This document shows positions 17,573 to 25,730 of a DNA stretch of 39,191 bases, piece after piece (the first letter of the stretch is position 1; the number at the start of each line of letters is the position of its first letter). The position numbers were made by a program, and so were the translations under genes. The DNA is from an uncultured Bacteroides sp. GTDB taxonomy: Bacteria > Bacteroidota > Bacteroidia > Bacteroidales > Bacteroidaceae. Below the pieces are notes generated by a model, which saw only the letters and a list, made by a program, of their open reading frames with translations, searched no databases and was not told the origin of the DNA. Where the stretch lies: contig CAMTPC010000018.1 of the NCBI GenBank assembly GCA_947074295.1, positions 1 to 39,191 of the forward strand. Direction: 5' to 3'.

Positions 17573-17932
17573 ATGAAACAACAAAAGGTAATGTATGCAT
17601 TTAACGATGATACAAAGTGGAAGAAAATTCTAGGCGATGCAACAGGTTTGCTTGACCACCCTGAGCGCATTGATAAGATCGTTATCATTGCCATGGGAAC
17701 AGCTATTCTATCATTGTTGCGCAGTAGCATTCTTGCTGATTTTAAGAAAGAAGTCAGCGATATGTCGGCTAGGGGTGTGGAGTTTTATATCTGTAGTGGC
17801 ACTTTAATGCGATTCGGATTGACACCTGATCTGTTATTGCCGGAGGTAAAAGTAGCTGTTGACGGTTCGGATATCAAGATACTTGAACTTAAGGAAGAGG
17901 GCTATTTCCTCTTTGCACTGCCCTATATCTAA
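17573..17932 (+). CDS. DsrE/DsrF-like small protein
   Basis: This 119-residue protein resembles the DsrE/F-like fold, small cytoplasmic proteins often linked to sulfur transfer or redox. The strand Ile-Val-Ile-Ile-Ala-Met-Gly, a helix, then Gly-Val-Glu-Phe-Tyr-Ile-Cys-Ser-Gly-Thr with a single conserved-position cysteine (Cys74) fit the family; this Cys is the usual reactive site. No signal peptide. It is convergent with hcp and shares a bidirectional terminator with it. It stands alone, without other Dsr or Tus genes, so a role in sulfur relay is unproven. Confidence 0.65.
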   Translation: MKQQKVMYAFNDDTKWKKILGDATGLLDHPERIDKIVIIAMGTAILSLLRSSILADFKKEVSDMSARGVEFYICSGTLMRFGLTPDLLLPEVKVAVDGSDIKILELKEEGYFLFALPYI

Positions 17933-17934
17933 TA

Positions 17935-17970
17935 TTTAAAAGCTCGGTATTAGCCGAGCTTTTAAACATT
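17935..17970. terminator. Bidirectional terminator between the DsrE-like gene and hcp
   Basis: TTTAAAAGCTCGG (17935-17947) and CCGAGCTTTTAAA (17954-17966) form a perfect 13-bp stem with a 6-base loop, AT-rich on both flanks. It can terminate both convergent genes. Confidence 0.9.
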
Positions 17971-17985
17971 TATGGACTATCGATG

Positions 17986-19620
17986 TTATCCCAAGAATAA
18001 CTTCATATCGTTGCTCACGTCCGTGATGCCTGCTATACCAAACTTATCCACCAATACATTTAGCACATTGGGCGAAAGGAAGGCGGGGAGGGTAGGACCC
18101 ACATGAATATCCTTGATACCCAGCGATAGAAGTGCTAGGAATACGATTACCGCTTTCTGTTCATACCATGCTATATTATATTCGATGGGCAGTTCATTGA
18201 CATCAGCCAGCCCAAATACCTCTTTCAGCTTCAAGGCGATCATCACTAGTGAATAACTGTCGTTACACTGTCCGGCATCCAATACGCGTGGTATGCCACC
18301 GATATCGCCGAGAGGAAGTTTGATATAGCGGTACTTGGCACATCCTGCCGTAAGAATGATCGTGTCTTTGGGCAATGCTTCAGCGAATTCAGTGTAGTAT
18401 TTACGTACTGACATACGACCATCACAGCCTGCCATCACGAAGAATTTCTTTATAGCACCCGATTTCACAGCTTCCACTACCTTATCAGCCAAAGCCACCA
18501 CTTGTGCATGGGCAAAACCACCGACTATCTCACCTGTCTCTATCTCAGTGGGTGGAGGACATTTCTTGGCATGTTCGATAATTGCCGAAAAGTCTTTCAT
18601 CTTTCCCTCTTCCCGATCCGGGATATGTATGAATCCCTCAAAGCCAACAATACCTGTGGTATATACCTTGTCGGCATACGTTGCATTCGGAAGAGGAGGC
18701 ACTAAGCAGTTGGTGGTGAATAGTATAGGTCCATTAAAGGTTGTGAATTCCTCTTTCTGTTTCCACCAAGCATTTCCATAGTTCCCGGCAAAGTTGCTGT
18801 ATTTCTTAAACGCTGGATAATAGTGGGTAGGTAGCATTTCGCTATGCGTATATACATCCACCCCGCTATCCTTGGTTTGTTCCAGTAAATCATACAAATC
18901 GCGCAGGTCATGACCTGATATCAGGATACCTGGATTCTTGCGCACCCCTATATTCACTTTAGTGATTTCAGGATTACCATAAGTCGTGGTATTGGCCTTA
19001 TCTAGCAGCGCCATGGTTTTTACGCCATATTCTCCACACTTCAACACCCATCCCACCAACTCATCAGCGCTGAGATCCTTTGTAGTGGCCACGAGTCCAT
19101 CTTGCATAAAGTCATAAATACTTTCGTCTTCAAAACCCAGCTTCTCGGCATGTTCGGCATAAGCAGCCATACCTTTTATACCATATGTCAACAGTTCGCG
19201 GAGTGAACGTATATCCTCATTATCTGTTCGCAATACGCCCACATCTTTAGCTTTTGCTTCCATCTCATCAATATTTTCTGACTTCCAGCTCTGACAGTCA
19301 CAGTTCGGACAGCCCACTTTTGCTACAGGAAGTGAGTCGCGTAGGGCGATGGCTTCCTTGATGCGTTTCACAAAGCGTTCTTTGTCGAAGTTGGCATTGG
19401 TAATGGTCATGAATAGCGATTCGACGATGAAGCGGTTCACCTTTGGGGCGATTTTTTGTCCACTCTTTCGCATATCTATTGTGCGATAAGAAATACCTTT
19501 TAGCAGAAAGATCAGTAAATCTTGTAAATTGGCAACCTCGGGTTGCTTGCCGCATACTCCTCTAACTGTACAACCTTGATTCTTGGCTGTTTCTTGACAT
19601 TGATAACAGAACATAGTCAT
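17986..19620 (-). CDS. hcp: Hybrid cluster protein (hydroxylamine / nitric oxide reductase)
   Basis: Hcp is a cytoplasmic iron-sulfur protein with a hybrid [4Fe-2S-2O] cluster; it reduces hydroxylamine in vitro and NO in E. coli, giving nitrosative-stress protection in anaerobes. The 544-residue sequence shows the N-terminal cluster cysteines Cys5-x2-Cys8-x8-Cys17-x5-Cys23, a spacing of the [4Fe-4S] type rather than the E. coli [2Fe-2S] type. Hybrid-cluster ligand regions follow: [18 protein letters not shown] and Ala-Gly-Cys-Ala-Lys-Tyr-Arg. The start at 19620 gives Met-Thr-Met-Phe-Cys; the second Met (19614) is equally possible. No hcr reductase is adjacent. A cupin gene diverges 99 bases away and may share regulation. 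Confidence 0.97.
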   Translation of the reverse strand: MTMFCYQCQETAKNQGCTVRGVCGKQPEVANLQDLLIFLLKGISYRTIDMRKSGQKIAPKVNRFIVESLFMTITNANFDKERFVKRIKEAIALRDSLPVAKVGCPNCDCQSWKSENIDEMEAKAKDVGVLRTDNEDIRSLRELLTYGIKGMAAYAEHAEKLGFEDESIYDFMQDGLVATTKDLSADELVGWVLKCGEYGVKTMALLDKANTTTYGNPEITKVNIGVRKNPGILISGHDLRDLYDLLEQTKDSGVDVYTHSEMLPTHYYPAFKKYSNFAGNYGNAWWKQKEEFTTFNGPILFTTNCLVPPLPNATYADKVYTTGIVGFEGFIHIPDREEGKMKDFSAIIEHAKKCPPPTEIETGEIVGGFAHAQVVALADKVVEAVKSGAIKKFFVMAGCDGRMSVRKYYTEFAEALPKDTIILTAGCAKYRYIKLPLGDIGGIPRVLDAGQCNDSYSLVMIALKLKEVFGLADVNELPIEYNIAWYEQKAVIVFLALLSLGIKDIHVGPTLPAFLSPNVLNVLVDKFGIAGITDVSNDMKLFLG

Positions 19621-19719
19621 AATTGTAATGAATTGGTTAATAGTTATTTATAGAGAACAAAAGGATGGAAAGTATGTTTATATAGTTAACTTGATTTCTA
19701 AATTTAATATCGTTTGATC

Positions 19720-20046
19720 ATGAAGGAATTTGAACCAATAAAAGGACCATTCGTACTCAAAACGCGGATTGAATATTCTCCTGGAAGCATTGTGAGTCAG
19801 CAGATCACCAAGAATGGTGCAGGTAATATTACCCTCTTTGCTTTTGACGAAGGTCAGCAATTGAGTGAACACACAGCTCCATTTGATGCAGTGATACAGA
19901 TTGTAGAAGGTAAGGCCGAAATCCATTTGGGTGGCCAAGGTTATCATTTGAACGAAGGCGAGATGCTGATTATGCCTGCCAATGTACCACACGCTGTATT
20001 TGCCACAACCCGTTTCAAGATGCTTTTGACTATGATTAAAGGTTGA
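19720..20046 (+). CDS. Small cupin-domain protein
   Basis: This 108-residue single-domain protein is a cupin. Seen: a Glu-His-Thr-Ala-Pro-Phe-Asp motif-1 strand, Glu-Gly-Lys-Ala-Glu-Ile-His-Leu-Gly-Gly, and motif 2 Leu-Asn-Glu-Gly-Glu-Met-Leu-Ile-Met-Pro-Ala-Asn-Val-Pro-His-Ala. Two or three His/Glu residues could bind a metal. The ATG at 19720 is chosen over a TTG two codons earlier. It is divergent from hcp (99 bases), a pairing that suggests a shared response to nitrosative or redox stress; enzyme activity cannot be predicted. A terminator follows at 20071. Confidence 0.85.
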   Translation: MKEFEPIKGPFVLKTRIEYSPGSIVSQQITKNGAGNITLFAFDEGQQLSEHTAPFDAVIQIVEGKAEIHLGGQGYHLNEGEMLIMPANVPHAVFATTRFKMLLTMIKG

Positions 20047-20070
20047 TGTATTTCTGATATACGTCTTGAG

Positions 20071-20110
20071 AAGCGCAATCTGTTTTGGATACGGGTTGCG
20101 CTTATTTAGT
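20071..20110 (+). terminator. Intrinsic terminator after the cupin gene
   Basis: AAGCGCAATC (20071-20080) pairs with GGTTGCGCTT (20094-20103) with one G-T wobble, followed by TATTT. An open frame starting at 20066 would begin inside this hairpin, which is a reason to reject that start for the next gene. Confidence 0.8.
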
Positions 20111-20137
20111 TCCTCAGCCCAGATAAAATTTCCTTGT

Positions 20138-20171
20138 CTTTCAGCATTTCGGATAAATTCTCCTATTTTTG
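20138..20171 (+). promoter_or_regulatory. Promoter of the sensor/AraC gene
   Basis: TATTTTTG at 20164-20171 matches the Bacteroidetes -7 consensus TAnnTTTG exactly, with a TTTC about 23 bases upstream as an imperfect -33. It lies 32 bases before the ATG at 20204. Confidence 0.55.
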
Positions 20172-20203
20172 CCGCTAATGCAGTACGCTATACTTTAAAA
20201 CCT

Positions 20204-22747
20204 ATGAAAACCATCTTCCGAACGATCATACTCATCTCCTTTCTTTTCATTTGCCTGCCATTTTGCAAGGCCGATAATCTCCTTTTCACTGCAATCGATG
20301 CCTCGGATGGACTCAGTGACAATCAGGTGCGCTATATCCTTCAGCTACATGATGGGCGGATGGTTTTTACGACCAATGGTAATCTCAACCTGTATGATGG
20401 GACCAACTTCACTTATATCCATCGTTCGCCGCAGCATATCTTCCCGATAGAGGGTTATCGGGGGCATTATCGTATCTATCAGCAGGGTGATAGCTTATTG
20501 TGGATCAAGGAGATGGGGAAGTTGATGTGTGTAGATCTTCGCAAAGAACGCTATGTGGAAGAACGACCTACTTGCTTATCCGATACCCGGTTCACTGACG
20601 AGGTGAAAGACCTGTTCGTAGATAGCCGGCAGCGATTGTGGTTGTTGCGAGGTGATATGTTGACCTTGCCTGATGACCCGTCTTCAGCCATCGATCTATC
20701 CGCTCAGACGAGCGAGCTGCAAGACCTTTGGGCAGACGGGGAAAGCCTTTATTTGTTCTATGATACGGGTGTTGTCACTTGCTTTGACTTAGCCACCCAG
20801 CAGCCTTTGTATGCCACCAATGCTTATCCCGAACAGCTTATTCCAGTGTTCGACAAGACCTCCTTGGTAGTGAAAGGGCCAAGCGGACTTTATCAGTTGC
20901 GCAATGGTCGTAAAGGTGGTTTCTTCCTCTTCGATCCCGAAGAAAGAACGTGGCAACAACTCCTTGAAACAGATTATGCGCTCAATACATTGATTGTGAC
21001 TCCCGATGATAAATCTTATGTGAGCTGCGCCAATGGTCTTTGGATAGTAGATTGCGCATCGGGTGCGAAACAATATATCCCTTCACTGCGTAGTGTCGAT
21101 GGGCGAGTGTTCGATACCGAGATCAGCACCTTGTTCCAAGATGCTCAGGGTGGACTATGGCTGGGCACGCTCAACCGTGGGTTGCTTTATTATCACCCAC
21201 ATCGCTATAAGTTCGACTTTATTGGCAACTCCTACTTCACTAACGATCACAAAGACTTCCTTGTTGAGGCTTTTGCTGAAGATGTCGCTGGCCGTCTTTA
21301 TCTGCAGACCAATCATGGTTACTACAGTTACCAGAAGGAGAAGGGGCATCAATTATCGCCTCTCACTTTCATGCAGCTCCCTCGCGAGGTGCAGCATGCT
21401 TTCAATCGCTATGATCTTGGAGGCCTTACATTGGTTGATTCGCGTGGTTGGCAATGGACAGGCACACAAGATGGCCTCTTCTTGCGGAAGTCTTCAGAGT
21501 CCACCCCTATTGTTTACCACACGGAAGATGGTCTGGTGAACGGCTCTATCCGTGCTCTGTTAGAAGATCTATCTGGCGATGTTTGGGTGACGACCAGTTA
21601 TGGTATTACGCGCGTAGTAGTAAGTGGCGAAGCGATTCAGTTCATTAATTACAACCCTTATGATGGAACATTGAGTGGCGAATATGCCAATGGTTCTGCC
21701 TTTCAGACGAGTGACGGTACACTTTGCTTTGGTGGGGTGAATGGTTTCAACCTGGTTCGTCCTCATTTGCTAGATAGTTCATCCATGCCGTTATCGCCCG
21801 TCTTTACGGCTTTGTCGTTGCGAGGTGAGCGAGTGGCGGTGGGACAGACTTATGAAGGTCGTGTACTATTGCCTCAATCGACCGCTTTTACCCAGCAGAT
21901 CACTCTGGCGCACAATGAGAATTTTCTTACTCTCGAATTTTCTGCGCCCAATTACCGTAACCCCTCCCAAACTAGCTATCGTTATCAACTCGAAGGGCTA
22001 GATGCCGATTGGCAAGAAATGACTAGCCGCACCAAAGACGGCAAAGCCTATATCTCCTATACCGCACTTCCATCGGGCAGTTATACCTTTCGCATCAAGG
22101 CTTCGGACAGTTATGATTGGACGGGCGATGAACGTAGGGTAGAGATTGTAGTCCTCACCCCTTGGTGGCGCACCACATGGGCCTATATCCTCTATTTATT
22201 GCTATCCCTTTCGCTTGCTTCATTCATCTTCTACCTCTATCAACGTCGCATGAGGGAGAAGATAGAACAGAAGCACAAAGAAGACCTCTTGTTGCTGCGT
22301 GTCAAAAACCTGATTGAGCAATGCAACCTGCTCGAAGCCGAGCGGATACCTAAAGCCCAAGAGCAGCCAACCGATGAACCCAAGGAGCAGAATCCAGATG
22401 AGGCCGCCTTCATTTCGCGCGCCATCGAGCTGGTAGAAAAGAACCTCTATGAGTCCAACTATTCGGTGGAGCAGTTGAGCCGTGACCTATGTATGGATCG
22501 TACGGGACTCTATCGCAAGCTGGTGGCTGCCATGAACCAGACACCATCACTTTTCATCCGTAGCATACGGTTGCAGAAGGCGGCACAGCTGCTTGCCGAA
22601 AACGAACTGAGCATCACCGAAATCTCTGACCGACTGGGATTCAGTACTCCCAGCTACATGAGCAAATGTTTTCAGGAAGCCTATGGTTGTCGTCCTTCCG
22701 AATACACGAAAAAACAGCTTCAACCAGTGCAATCCCCCATGAAATAG
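20204..22747 (+). CDS. Membrane-anchored propeller/Y_Y_Y sensor fused to AraC-type regulator (no kinase)
   Basis: Start 20204 is chosen because the protein then begins with a signal or anchor helix (about residues 1-22) and sits downstream of a good promoter. The 847-residue product has the periplasmic part of Bacteroides hybrid two-component systems: beta-propeller repeats of the two-component-regulator type (about 25-560) and a Y_Y_Y domain (about 580-650). One transmembrane helix (about 655-678) and a charged coiled-coil-like linker of roughly 50 residues follow, then an AraC helix-turn-helix (about 735-840, with Ile-Ser-Asp-Arg-Leu-Gly-Phe and Tyr-Met-Ser-Lys-Cys-Phe). No His-kinase, ATPase or receiver domain is present, so it should sense a ligand outside and act on DNA directly across the membrane. 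The GH31 gene 117 bases downstream is the likely target. The cluster sits outside the arabinan locus. Confidence 0.9.
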   Translation: MKTIFRTIILISFLFICLPFCKADNLLFTAIDASDGLSDNQVRYILQLHDGRMVFTTNGNLNLYDGTNFTYIHRSPQHIFPIEGYRGHYRIYQQGDSLLWIKEMGKLMCVDLRKERYVEERPTCLSDTRFTDEVKDLFVDSRQRLWLLRGDMLTLPDDPSSAIDLSAQTSELQDLWADGESLYLFYDTGVVTCFDLATQQPLYATNAYPEQLIPVFDKTSLVVKGPSGLYQLRNGRKGGFFLFDPEERTWQQLLETDYALNTLIVTPDDKSYVSCANGLWIVDCASGAKQYIPSLRSVDGRVFDTEISTLFQDAQGGLWLGTLNRGLLYYHPHRYKFDFIGNSYFTNDHKDFLVEAFAEDVAGRLYLQTNHGYYSYQKEKGHQLSPLTFMQLPREVQHAFNRYDLGGLTLVDSRGWQWTGTQDGLFLRKSSESTPIVYHTEDGLVNGSIRALLEDLSGDVWVTTSYGITRVVVSGEAIQFINYNPYDGTLSGEYANGSAFQTSDGTLCFGGVNGFNLVRPHLLDSSSMPLSPVFTALSLRGERVAVGQTYEGRVLLPQSTAFTQQITLAHNENFLTLEFSAPNYRNPSQTSYRYQLEGLDADWQEMTSRTKDGKAYISYTALPSGSYTFRIKASDSYDWTGDERRVEIVVLTPWWRTTWAYILYLLLSLSLASFIFYLYQRRMREKIEQKHKEDLLLLRVKNLIEQCNLLEAERIPKAQEQPTDEPKEQNPDEAAFISRAIELVEKNLYESNYSVEQLSRDLCMDRTGLYRKLVAAMNQTPSLFIRSIRLQKAAQLLAENELSITEISDRLGFSTPSYMSKCFQEAYGCRPSEYTKKQLQPVQSPMK

Positions 22748-22765
22748 CAGTTTTCAACATAGTTG

Positions 22766-22791
22766 TTGTTGGTTTCAACCAGATTGTTGGT
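22766..22791. promoter_or_regulatory. Direct repeats TTGTTGGT upstream of GH31, candidate activator site
   Basis: TTGTTGGT occurs at 22766-22773 and 22784-22791, with the palindrome GGTTTCAACC overlapping the first copy and filling the gap. The second copy overlaps the position expected for the -33 element of the GH31 promoter. The adjacent AraC-type regulator is the obvious candidate binder. Binding is inference. Confidence 0.45.
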
Positions 22792-22819
22792 CTTTCAGAG
22801 TCATCCTGCGATACCTTTG
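22787..22819 (+). promoter_or_regulatory. Promoter of the GH31 gene
   Basis: TACCTTTG at 22812-22819 matches TAnnTTTG exactly; TTGG at 22787-22790, 21 bases upstream, is a partial -33. The ATG is 45 bases downstream. Confidence 0.6.
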
Positions 22820-22864
22820 CTCCCATCATTTTAAACAATAAAACAATCGTAACCATCTACAATC

Positions 22865-25321
22865 ATGAAAACCATTTTCCGATTAAAAAGGCATTTTTCC
22901 GTCTTTCTCGTATTGTGCTTCTGTCTGAGCACTGTGGTGGCGCAAGACTATCAAAAACTACCGCAAGGCATCAAGACGGTAGTAGGCACAGACCATATCG
23001 AAATCAACTTCTATAACCCCGCTACCGTCCGTATTCTGAAATCGCCCGTGGGCTGGAACTATACGAAAGATAACCTTGTAGTGATCGAAGAACCTCAATC
23101 CGTGAAAGTCTCTTTTACCCAACAAGACGATATCGTTAAACTAAAAAGTAGCGCAATACAAGTAGCATTAAACCTGAGTACAGGTGTCATCAGCTATTAT
23201 GATACCAAAGGCAATGAACTGCTGACCGAGCAGGGCCAACCTCAATTCATCGACTTCAATGATGCAGGTACAAAGACTTTTCGTGTGAAACAAAGTTTCC
23301 TATTGGAAGGCAATGAGCCCATCTACGGTCTAGGCATCTTGCAGAACGGAAAGATGTCACAACGCAACCAGACCAAACACCTGGTGCAAGGCAATGTGGA
23401 AGATGTGACTCCCTTCATTCAATCTATCAAAGGCTATGGTTTGTATTGGGACAACTACTCGCCCACACTCTTTGCCGATAATGCCGATGGCATGTCATTC
23501 GAATCGGAAGTAGGCGACTGCGTGGACTATTACTTCATGTATGGTGGCAATGCCGATGGTGTGATCGCCCAGATGCGTGCCCTCACAGGAGAAGTGCCTA
23601 TGTTCCCTCTCTGGACCTATGGCTACTGGCAGAGCAAGGAACGCTATAAAAGTCAATATGAACTGCTCGGTGTAGTGGATAAATACCGCGAACTAGGCGT
23701 ACCGTTGGATGGTATCATTCAAGACTGGCAATATTGGGGCACCAACTACCATTGGAACGCGATGGAGTTCTTGGATGGTGGTTTTCCCGATGCCAAGCAG
23801 ATGATCGACGATGTGCACGCCAAGAACGCCAATATCATCATCACCATCTGGTCTAGCTTCGGCCCGATGACCAAAGCTTACCGTGAGATGAACGAGAAAG
23901 GCATGTTGTTCAACTTCAAGACCTGGCCGCTCTCGGGTGCAGATGCTTGGCCACCCAACATGGAATACCCATCGGGTGTGCGCGTGTATGACGCTTACAA
24001 TCCCGAAGCACGCGACATCTATTGGAAAAACCTCACACGCCTCTATGACCTAGGTATGGACGGTTGGTGGATGGACTCTACCGAACCCGATCATCTTGAC
24101 TTCCAGCCCGAAGACCTTGATACACCTACCCATCTAGGCTCGTTCCGCCGTGTACGCAATGCCTATCCATTGGTAACAGTGGGCGGTGTATACGATCATC
24201 AGCGCGCTACCACTTCGGACAAACGTGTGTTTATCCTCACCCGCAGCGGCTTTGCCGGTCAACAGCGCTATGGTGCTAATGTATGGTCGGGCGACTTGGG
24301 CTCGTCGTGGGAGTCGCTCCGCAACCAGATACCAGCCGGACTCAACTTCACGTTGACGGGTAATCCCAACTTCAACAGTGACATTGGCGGTTTCTTTGCC
24401 AGTGCCTACAACAAGACTTTCATGGACGGCTCGGCCTCGCGCAATCCGCTCTATCAGGAACTTTATGTACGTTGGTTGCAGTTTGGTGCCTTCAACCCCA
24501 TGATGCGCTCGCACGGCACGGACACTCCCCGCGAAATCTACAACATGAGCGAACCGGGCGACCCCGTATATAGCGCTATAGAGAAGGCCATCAACCTGCG
24601 TTACTCGCTATTGCCCTATATTTACTCCACCTCGTGGGACGTGACCAACAAGCAAGGTAGCTATATGCGTGCTTTGATGATGGACTTCCCGCAAGATCAA
24701 AATGTATGGGACCGTAACGATGAGTTTATGTTTGGCAAATCTATCCTGGTGGCACCCATCGTGCATGCGCAATACACTCCCGAAGCTGTAGTCGATGTGG
24801 ATGAAAACGAAGGATGGAACCGTGACAACTCGAACGGTAACAAGACGGTAGGAGAGGTCGATTTCACCGCGCAGAAAGCTACTCAAGTCTATCTGCCTCA
24901 GGGCACTGACTGGTACGACTTCTGGACGAACCAAAAATACCCAGGTGGTCAGACAATCAATCGTGAATCGACTCTCGATCTGATACCGCTCTATATCAAG
25001 GCGGGTAGCATCGTACCTATCGGACCGGTTGTGCAATATGCCACTGAAAAGCCTTGGGACAACTTGGAACTGAAGGTTTACAGTGGTGCCGATGGCAGCT
25101 TTACGCTCTACGAAGATGAGTTCGATAACTACAACTATGAAAAAGGAGCATACACCGAAATTCCTATGTCGTGGAACGATAAGACACAGCAGCTTACCAT
25201 TGGTGCACGTAAAGGTGCTTATGAGGGCATGTTGGCCGATCGCCAATTCACGATAGTGAAACAGGATGGAACACGCAAAGTAATTAATTATAAAGGTAAA
25301 AAGGTTGTTGTAAGGATGTAA
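22865..25321 (+). CDS. GH31 alpha-glycosidase (alpha-xylosidase or alpha-glucosidase)
   Basis: This 818-residue GH31 enzyme has a signal peptide (about 1-26, Val-Val-Ala-Gln), an N-terminal beta-sandwich (to about 235), a (beta/alpha)8 barrel (about 245-590) and C-terminal beta domains including a DUF5110-like end. The retaining catalytic pair is visible: nucleophile Asp404 in Trp-Trp-Met-Asp-Ser-Thr-Glu-Pro and acid/base Asp477 in Trp-Ser-Gly-Asp. No PA14 insert is present, unlike the xyloglucan alpha-xylosidase BoGH31A. Family is certain; the substrate (xylose or glucose) is not. It is probably periplasmic and controlled by the upstream sensor/AraC protein, with its own promoter and terminator. 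No SusC/D genes lie next to it. Confidence 0.93.
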   Translation: MKTIFRLKRHFSVFLVLCFCLSTVVAQDYQKLPQGIKTVVGTDHIEINFYNPATVRILKSPVGWNYTKDNLVVIEEPQSVKVSFTQQDDIVKLKSSAIQVALNLSTGVISYYDTKGNELLTEQGQPQFIDFNDAGTKTFRVKQSFLLEGNEPIYGLGILQNGKMSQRNQTKHLVQGNVEDVTPFIQSIKGYGLYWDNYSPTLFADNADGMSFESEVGDCVDYYFMYGGNADGVIAQMRALTGEVPMFPLWTYGYWQSKERYKSQYELLGVVDKYRELGVPLDGIIQDWQYWGTNYHWNAMEFLDGGFPDAKQMIDDVHAKNANIIITIWSSFGPMTKAYREMNEKGMLFNFKTWPLSGADAWPPNMEYPSGVRVYDAYNPEARDIYWKNLTRLYDLGMDGWWMDSTEPDHLDFQPEDLDTPTHLGSFRRVRNAYPLVTVGGVYDHQRATTSDKRVFILTRSGFAGQQRYGANVWSGDLGSSWESLRNQIPAGLNFTLTGNPNFNSDIGGFFASAYNKTFMDGSASRNPLYQELYVRWLQFGAFNPMMRSHGTDTPREIYNMSEPGDPVYSAIEKAINLRYSLLPYIYSTSWDVTNKQGSYMRALMMDFPQDQNVWDRNDEFMFGKSILVAPIVHAQYTPEAVVDVDENEGWNRDNSNGNKTVGEVDFTAQKATQVYLPQGTDWYDFWTNQKYPGGQTINRESTLDLIPLYIKAGSIVPIGPVVQYATEKPWDNLELKVYSGADGSFTLYEDEFDNYNYEKGAYTEIPMSWNDKTQQLTIGARKGAYEGMLADRQFTIVKQDGTRKVINYKGKKVVVRM

Positions 25322-25345
25322 CGAAGTATTAGATTTTATGAATTG

Positions 25346-25383
25346 AAGGATGGTGGAAGGGCGACTTTCTATCATCCTTTTTT
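25346..25383 (+). terminator. Intrinsic terminator after the GH31 gene
   Basis: AAGGATGGTGGAA (25346-25358) pairs along its length with TTTCTATCATCCTT (two G-T wobbles) around a short loop and ends in TTTTTT. It is a strong terminator. Confidence 0.88.
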
Positions 25384-25685
25384 AGTTTAGCTGTGTATAT
25401 GTAAAGAAATGAAAAAAGACTATTGGCATTTTACTGCGATTGCTGGGCGTGTGTTCTCTATTAATGTTCTTGATTTCCAGTGTATTATCGTTTTTTACTT
25501 TTCTTGTTCTATTGACTGCCCTTATTCACCGTGCTGAATAGCTGTGGTCATTACGCCAGATAGCCTTAGTCAACATGCTGCGCAGGTGTGTCCCGTATCC
25601 TTCCCAAAAGCAATTCTTATCAAGTTAAAGAATTTGAAAAAATATTTTAATAGGATATTTATAGCTCATTTTCGAAAACTATTTC
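25384..25685. other. Gene-poor stretch with a possible broken small membrane-protein gene
   Basis: No intact convincing gene was found between the GH31 terminator and the TetR promoter. At 25409 an ATG followed by six A bases opens a 42-codon frame of mixed composition (stop at 25537). The same DNA read with one A fewer gives a 43-residue, strongly hydrophobic peptide starting Met-Lys-Lys-Thr-Ile-Gly and ending at a TAG at 25541, as expected of a small membrane protein. This could be a frameshifted relic, a sequencing error in the A run, or chance. Confidence 0.35.
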
Positions 25686-25693
25686 TACATTTG
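25686..25693 (+). promoter_or_regulatory. -7 element of the tetR/efflux operon promoter
   Basis: TACATTTG matches TAnnTTTG exactly and lies 37 bases before the tetR ATG. The -33 region is only a loose match (TTTA at 25658-25661). Confidence 0.6.
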
Positions 25694-25698
25694 CAGTG

Positions 25699-25714
25699 TT
25701 AACAAGATTGTTAA
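25699..25714. promoter_or_regulatory. 16-bp palindrome, candidate TetR operator
   Basis: TTAACAA-GA-TTGTTAA is a perfect inverted repeat 6 bases after the -7 element, covering the expected transcription start, 17 bases before the tetR ATG. This is the classical place for an autoregulatory TetR-family operator. Binding by the adjacent gene product is inferred. Confidence 0.6.
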
Positions 25715-25730
25715 ACATAAATGTTGATTC

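Noticed and set aside
20066..20203. 46-residue N-terminal extension of the sensor/AraC protein
   Set aside because: It starts next to the cupin terminator hairpin and runs through a promoter; the signal peptide begins at 20204.
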